The notes beneath the pieces are model-generated. The model saw only the letters and a program-made list of their open reading frames with translations, was not told the DNA's origin and did no database searches. Shown here piece by piece: positions 60,080 to 64,000 of a stretch of DNA of 64,000 nt (position 1 is the first letter of the stretch; each line of letters begins with the position of its first letter). Source of the DNA: BQJU01 sp965229635 (GTDB taxonomy: Bacteria > Bacteroidota > Bacteroidia > Chitinophagales > Saprospiraceae). The stretch covers positions 4,836,001 through 4,900,000 of the forward strand of contig OZ245894.1 of assembly GCA_965229635.1 (NCBI GenBank). Direction: 5' to 3'. A program made the position numbers and the translations under genes.

Positions 60080-61624
60080 ATGAAAAAGCTATTATATTTT
60101 CTATTCATAGCAATCCTTGCTACTTCCTGTAGTGACTTTCTGGAGGAGGTGCCTAAAGATGCCATCTCTCCAGCCAACTTTTACAATAATGAAAATGATG
60201 CCATTGCTGCCATCAACGGCGCTTATGCAGCCCTGCAGGACAACGGATATTATTCCCGCTACTGGGTGAATTCCAGCGTTCATGCGTCGGATGGCGCTTT
60301 TAGCCGGGTAACCAGTGACCGTGGCGCCATCAACAATTTGCTGGATGCCGGTATGTTGTCCAGTTCACGCTATAATGATGCCACCTGGGCTGCTGTGTGG
60401 CAAGCAGTCAACCGTGCCAACGCTGTTCTGGACAATGTTCCAAAAATCGATATGGACAACACACTTAAGGAAAGAATCCTCGGAGAGGCTAAATTCCTGC
60501 GTGCATTGACCTATTTCAACATGGTACGCCGCTGGGGAGCTCTACCCATTGTGCTTAATGAAACCAGTACTTCCAATTTGTTAGACCTACAGGTATCCAG
60601 AGCACCGGTTTCAGAAGTATACGCTCAGATTTACCAGGATTTGACCGATGCCATTGGTGCATTGCCTAACAAGGCCGACTACGCCGATTCAGATGTAGGA
60701 AGAGCCTGTAAAGAAGCCGCGCAGGGTTTATTGGCGAAAGCCTACCTGTATCAGAAAGACTATGCTAATGCCAAAAAGTACGCAGTAGATGTAACCAACT
60801 CACCAAGTGGATTGGCATTGCTGCCAGAACACGCTGACCTGTGGCAGCAGGCAGCAGCTGATAACAGCGTAGAAAGCCTTTTTGAAGTTCAATACAACGG
60901 TCAGCCGCAAGGCCATGCACTAGGCAACAATTACGAGCCGCGAAATAGTGGTTACGGCCCGGGGCAATGGGGAACGATTCACGCCAGACTTAAATTCTTC
61001 AACTCTTTCAGTGACGATGACAAGCGCAAGGCCTCCACTTTCCTAACGGAAATTCCGGATATCAACACTGGCGAGCGGGTGAATTGGTGGGAAAACATCA
61101 CCGTACTGGCCCCTCACATTGAGAAGTACCGTGATCCCGACAATCGGGTATCTGACGGAATGGCTTACAACATCAAAGTGCTTCGTTATGCAGATGTATT
61201 GCTGGTAGCAGCAGAAGCCGTCAATGAGGTTGATGGTCCCGAAGCCGCCGAGCAATATGTCAATCAGGTTCGCACGCGTGCTGGCCTGCCGGACCTTTCC
61301 GGGCTTGGCCAGGACGAAATGCGCGAAGCCATCTGGGATGAATTCCGGAAGGAATTGGCCTACGAAGGACAGGATTATGAGGAACTGGTGCGCCAGGGTA
61401 AATTAATTGAAAACATGATCGCATCAGTGGATTACGAGATACCACCACTGATCGACCCGGATGGTGTAGAAACACCACTTACGCCGGAACTGGAAGATGC
61501 CATTCGTCGTTGGCAACCAACCATTGAAGTCTTGGAGGCCGATCCGTGGAATGTACTATTCCCAATTCCACAAAGTGCAATAGATAAGAATCCAAATCTC
61601 TCGCAGAATGACGGATACCAGTAA
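60080..61624 (+). CDS. RagB/SusD family nutrient-uptake lipoprotein 2
   Basis: 514 residues. Lipobox LATSCSD. Classical SusD N-terminus: DFLEEVPKDAISPANFYNNE, DAIAAINGAYAALQDNGYYS, then EAKFLRALTYFNMVRRWGAL, AQGLLAKAYLYQKDYANAKK, and C-terminal VLRYADVLLVAAEAVNE, YVNQVRTRAGLPDL, FRKELAYEGQDYEELVRQGK and NVLFPIPQSAIDKNPNLSQN. It binds the glycan that the adjacent SusC imports. It belongs to the standard SusD_RagB family, different from the SusD-like_2 protein at 40.5 kb. No enzymes follow it on the same strand. Confidence 0.95.
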   Translation: MKKLLYFLFIAILATSCSDFLEEVPKDAISPANFYNNENDAIAAINGAYAALQDNGYYSRYWVNSSVHASDGAFSRVTSDRGAINNLLDAGMLSSSRYNDATWAAVWQAVNRANAVLDNVPKIDMDNTLKERILGEAKFLRALTYFNMVRRWGALPIVLNETSTSNLLDLQVSRAPVSEVYAQIYQDLTDAIGALPNKADYADSDVGRACKEAAQGLLAKAYLYQKDYANAKKYAVDVTNSPSGLALLPEHADLWQQAAADNSVESLFEVQYNGQPQGHALGNNYEPRNSGYGPGQWGTIHARLKFFNSFSDDDKRKASTFLTEIPDINTGERVNWWENITVLAPHIEKYRDPDNRVSDGMAYNIKVLRYADVLLVAAEAVNEVDGPEAAEQYVNQVRTRAGLPDLSGLGQDEMREAIWDEFRKELAYEGQDYEELVRQGKLIENMIASVDYEIPPLIDPDGVETPLTPELEDAIRRWQPTIEVLEADPWNVLFPIPQSAIDKNPNLSQNDGYQ

Positions 61625-61658
61625 TAAAAGTTTCACACATTCTTCATATTAATTGCAG

Positions 61659-61692
61659 GAGCCGGGTAGTTTGCTACTCGGCTCTTTTTTTT
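61659..61692 (+). terminator. Terminator of the second SusCD operon, overlapping the convergent gene
   Basis: An 11-bp stem (61659-61669 with 61674-61684, one G-T pair, TTTG loop) is followed by eight Ts at 61685-61692. The right arm and T-run also encode the last codons (KKRAE and stop) of the minus-strand gene ending at 61674, so one DNA stretch acts as terminator and coding sequence. Confidence 0.88.
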
Positions 61693-63272
61693 CCAGTATT
61701 TTTCAGGTGAAGGATGGAAGGGCTGGTGGTCAGCCACTTTTGAAATTGGCCGTTTTCATCATTGGTCAATTCCATTCCCGTAAATGACAACAGGGTAATG
61801 TCTTCCAAACCATCGCCATCACGATCCTGGACATCCATTTTGATCCATCTTCCTACTTCAGTTCCAGGTAAAGCAAAAGCCTCATATTGATATGTGTCCT
61901 TTTCCTGGGAGGTGTTTTCCAGATAGACAAATCCATTTTTTGGATCATTATTTCTTGGAAAAAAGGAAATGGCTGCGATGTCCAAATCACCATCACCGTC
62001 AAAGTCATCTAGCCTGGCATCGTAGGCTCCTGACATTGGATAAAAATAAGCCTCGGAAAATTGATTGCTGCCATTATTTAAATACATTCGCACTCCGTGG
62101 TAGGGCTTGTCAACAATGGAGTAATCCGCGTTGTCTCCATTGATGTACAGAATATCCATAAAACCATCATCATTGGCATCTTGCAGGTGGAAGGTAACCG
62201 AACCAAAAAGCGGAGAAAAGCGCAGTACCCGCTGCCGGGCAAACTGACCATTACCCTGATTATAATGTATATCAATGCCTTCGTCCCCTTGTGCCATCAA
62301 GGCCATGATATCTGGTTGGCCATCACGATCAAAATCGTGGATCACCGCTTTGGAAGCTCCTGGTTGCGCCAAAAGCACATGACGGAGGAATTGTCCATTT
62401 ACCGCATTTTCGTACCAGGTCAGATTGCCGGTGTGATTACCGTATTCACAAACCACGACATCTTCTCTGCCATCCTGATTCAGATCACCAAAGGTGGAGA
62501 AAACGGGTCGCTGTAAGTTCTTAATGAGGTTAGTAAACCCCGAATAACCCTCCTGCCCTTCCTGTCTAAATATCTTGAAAATACTACCGGAAGGTGCATC
62601 ATTGGGCGTGAATTGCCCCATGGAAGTAGCCACCAAAGTGTCGCCCATAAAATGAGCAGTAGAGATAGGCTTTGGCACGGCCAGGCTCTGAATCAACTTG
62701 AAGTTGTTATCCAGAATTTCAATGGAACAATAATCGGCTTTGGCATCTGAATAGACCATCTTTTGTTGTTTGGGAAAAAATCGGACCATGGTGCCCATCG
62801 GAGGATCAAATCGTTCTTCAATCTTGACTAACTGAAACTGATCGGTGGCCGGTAAGGATGTCGTTTTCGGCAGCTCCAACCGATCGGGGGCTTCCGCAAC
62901 ATAATACTGTCGAATCTTTTCAAAATCTTCCCTCGCCAGGGTTGGCTTTTCCGGATAAATGCCCGCATTTTCCACTAATTGGCCACCGAGCCCTTCCTCG
63001 ATCAGGGAATTTCGGTCGGTATCTTCAAAGAATCCAAAGCGATAAGCCATTTGCGGGAGCACGCCCTTGTCCCAATTGGCCTTTGGCAGTTCTGAAGGTT
63101 GAGGAAATTTGTGGCAGCTCGCGCAGTGAATTTTGGCTAGTTCTTCTCCCGATAATTGTGATGGAGCGAGGGCGCCCTGTGCCTTATTCCGGGAGGCATC
63201 ATTTGTGCAGTTACTCAAAAAAAACAAAGCGAAACAGCTTGCAATAACTATTTTCTTGATATTCATTTTCAT
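61674..63272 (-). CDS. FG-GAP/VCBS repeat lipoprotein with N-terminal haem c motif
   Basis: 532 residues from ATG 63272 (ATG 63266 also possible; the frame continues to 63383 but that leader has no signal character). Lipoprotein signal IASCFALFFLSNC with lipidated Cys about residue 21. An N-terminal mono-haem segment has CASCHKFPQPSELPKANW (CxxCH) and VLPQMAYRFG, a cytochrome-like part. Then FG-GAP propeller repeats: FGDLNQDGREDVVVCEYGNH, VIHDFDRDGQPDIMALMAQG, LQDANDDGFMDILYING, LDDFDGDGDLDIAAISFFPR, VQDRDGDGLEDITLLSFTGM. It converges on the second SusCD operon. With the two other haem c motif proteins of the island it suggests surface or periplasmic redox activity, but the function is not known. 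Confidence 0.85.
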   Translation of the reverse strand: MKMNIKKIVIASCFALFFLSNCTNDASRNKAQGALAPSQLSGEELAKIHCASCHKFPQPSELPKANWDKGVLPQMAYRFGFFEDTDRNSLIEEGLGGQLVENAGIYPEKPTLAREDFEKIRQYYVAEAPDRLELPKTTSLPATDQFQLVKIEERFDPPMGTMVRFFPKQQKMVYSDAKADYCSIEILDNNFKLIQSLAVPKPISTAHFMGDTLVATSMGQFTPNDAPSGSIFKIFRQEGQEGYSGFTNLIKNLQRPVFSTFGDLNQDGREDVVVCEYGNHTGNLTWYENAVNGQFLRHVLLAQPGASKAVIHDFDRDGQPDIMALMAQGDEGIDIHYNQGNGQFARQRVLRFSPLFGSVTFHLQDANDDGFMDILYINGDNADYSIVDKPYHGVRMYLNNGSNQFSEAYFYPMSGAYDARLDDFDGDGDLDIAAISFFPRNNDPKNGFVYLENTSQEKDTYQYEAFALPGTEVGRWIKMDVQDRDGDGLEDITLLSFTGMELTNDENGQFQKWLTTSPSILHLKNTGKKRAE

Positions 63273-63396
63273 GCTGAAATATAAGAAGAAAAACAACCTA
63301 TATTCCACTGATGTCTTATTTGCCCGTCTGTCTTGTATTTTTTGGTGTAGATGATTTTGTAGAAATAATATTTTTCTAGCCAAACTTGTACTTTTC

Positions 63397-63427
63397 TTGA
63401 ATGGAAAAATTATTTGTACTAAATTTG
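63397..63427 (+). promoter_or_regulatory. tRNA-Val promoter (TTG - N20 - TAAATTTG)
   Basis: TTG at 63397-63399 and TAAATTTG at 63420-63427, 20 bp apart, both match the Bacteroidota consensus exactly. The -7 box ends 17 bp before the tRNA 5' end. It is the best full promoter match in the window. Confidence 0.75.
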
Positions 63428-63444
63428 CAATCCCCGATTTAAAT

Positions 63445-63519
63445 GGGTGATTAGCTCAGTTGGCCTAGAGCGCTGCCTTGACATGGCAGAGGTCGTTGGT
63501 TCGAATCCAATATCACCCA
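63445..63519 (+). tRNA. tRNA-Val (anticodon GAC)
   Basis: A cloverleaf can be read directly: acceptor GGGTGAT with ATCACCC, D-arm TAGCTCAGTTGGCCTAGAGC, anticodon arm CTGCC-TTGACAT-GGCAG with anticodon GAC, and T-arm TTGGTTCGAATCCAA. Discriminator A is at 63519; CCA is not encoded. GAC reads GUC/GUU valine codons. Confidence 0.96.
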
Positions 63520-63568
63520 CTCTTCTTTTCAGGAAGGAATGTTTGGATGAAGTAATTGAATTTTCAGC

Positions 63569-64000
63569 TTATTTACTGATTTCAGGTTTGCAAAAGGTGT
63601 TCTTCAAAAGATTAACATGCCATACCAGCCTCTCATAAGATCCTAAATCAAGAGCCCTTTGCCCTGTTAGCATACTTGTGAAGAAGAAAGGGTGTCTGCC
63701 TAAAAAGTATGTGCCAAATTCTTCACTCCATTCAAAGTCGTATCCCATCCAAACATTTACCTCTTTTCCCGAATTATCAATTTTCTTATCCTTCCCAAGG
63801 AAAGTTCTTGCCAAACTATTATTCACAACAAAAATGATTGGGTTACTTTGATTTAACAATGTATCTAATACTTCTTTGCTTACCATTAGCTGCTTATATA
63901 TAAAATCTACGCCATTTGGTAACTTTAGTATTTTTTCAACTTTCTTTTGCTTGGTTTCTCTCACATACAATAAATCCATGTGTCCCCAAGACAAATCAAC
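63569..64000 (-). CDS. Hypothetical protein, 5' end outside window
   Basis: The frame is open to base 64000 on the minus strand (visible start VDLSWGHMDLLYV), so the gene probably begins beyond the window; the TTG at 63994 and the ATG at 63979 are only internal candidates. About 143 C-terminal residues are visible. Notable segments are PIIFVVNNSLARTFLGK, VWMGYDFEWSEEFGTYFL, RHPFFFTSMLTGQRALDLGS and ERLVWHVNLLKN. It looks soluble and cytosolic, with a mixed alpha/beta pattern. No family was recognised with confidence. Its base composition is more AT-rich than the neighbouring glycan genes, which may mean a different origin. Confidence 0.65.
   Translation of the reverse strand, partial: VDLSWGHMDLLYVRETKQKKVEKILKLPNGVDFIYKQLMVSKEVLDTLLNQSNPIIFVVNNSLARTFLGKDKKIDNSGKEVNVWMGYDFEWSEEFGTYFLGRHPFFFTSMLTGQRALDLGSYERLVWHVNLLKNTFCKPEISK

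Noticed and set aside
28368..63272. Possibility that the glycan island is a mobile element
   Set aside because: No transposase, integrase or direct repeats at the tRNA-Val were found; the tRNA is intact and no duplicated tRNA 3' end was seen within the window.

Overview
This window is a chromosomal stretch from a Bacteroidota bacterium. The evidence is TonB-linked SusC/SusD pairs, type IX secretion (T9SS) sorting domains of both A and B type, a PorV/PorQ-family protein, a Bacteroidota-type LptE, and repeated TAnnTTTG -7 promoter boxes. The very large Ig-like T9SS surface protein and the UnbV/FG-GAP proteins would fit an environmental (marine or sludge) Saprospirales-like lineage; that placement is inference. 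There are 44 protein genes (two cut by the window edges), two tRNAs and one candidate small RNA.

Region 1 (1-28.2 kb) is mostly core genome: LPS inner-core genes (waaA, heptose-phosphate kinase); two T9SS cargo proteins facing each other over a shared hairpin; a DUF368 - aroE - proline dehydrogenase operon; miaB, an orphan sigma-54 activator and lptE; tRNA-His; a three-gene envelope cluster (cytosolic coiled coil, PspA-like membrane coiled coil, membrane-anchored substrate-binding/OmpA protein); and a tight six-gene operon (GT2 glycosyltransferase, aldo/keto reductase, FAD oxidoreductase, arginine deiminase, thioesterase, YihY). A PorV/PorQ-like gene and murB end tail to tail.

Region 2 (28.2-63.3 kb) is a large glycan-utilisation island. 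On the minus strand lie a sodium/solute symporter and an alpha-L-rhamnosidase-like enzyme. Divergent from them are an UnbV/FG-GAP protein and a family-10-like glycosylhydrolase. Then comes SusC/SusD, followed by a ten-gene co-oriented run: MORN protein, GH92 alpha-mannosidase, GH130 mannosyl-glucose phosphorylase, planctomycete-type DUF1549/DUF1553 cytochrome protein, DUF1501 protein, beta-propeller, two proteins sharing an FN3-associated plus discoidin module (one also carrying DUF2231, cytochrome c and LRR domains), a T9SS-secreted GH18 enzyme and a CBM9-like lipoprotein. A second SusC/SusD pair and a convergent haem-motif FG-GAP lipoprotein close the island. GH92, GH130 and GH18 together suggest a mannose-rich, possibly N-glycan-like or mannan substrate.

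The strongest unexpected signal is a 14-bp palindrome, TGTGTGCGCACACA, found three times with one mismatch each: once in the divergent 32.4 kb promoter region, and twice (31 bp apart) at the SusC promoter at 37.3 kb, where one copy fills the -33/-7 spacer. It looks like the operator of a LacI-type regulator that is not encoded here, and would tie the two halves of the island into one regulon. Other points of interest are the embedded planctomycete-type cytochrome module, the orphan substrate-binding/OmpA-PspA-like cluster, and a candidate ~96-nt sRNA near 28.2 kb.
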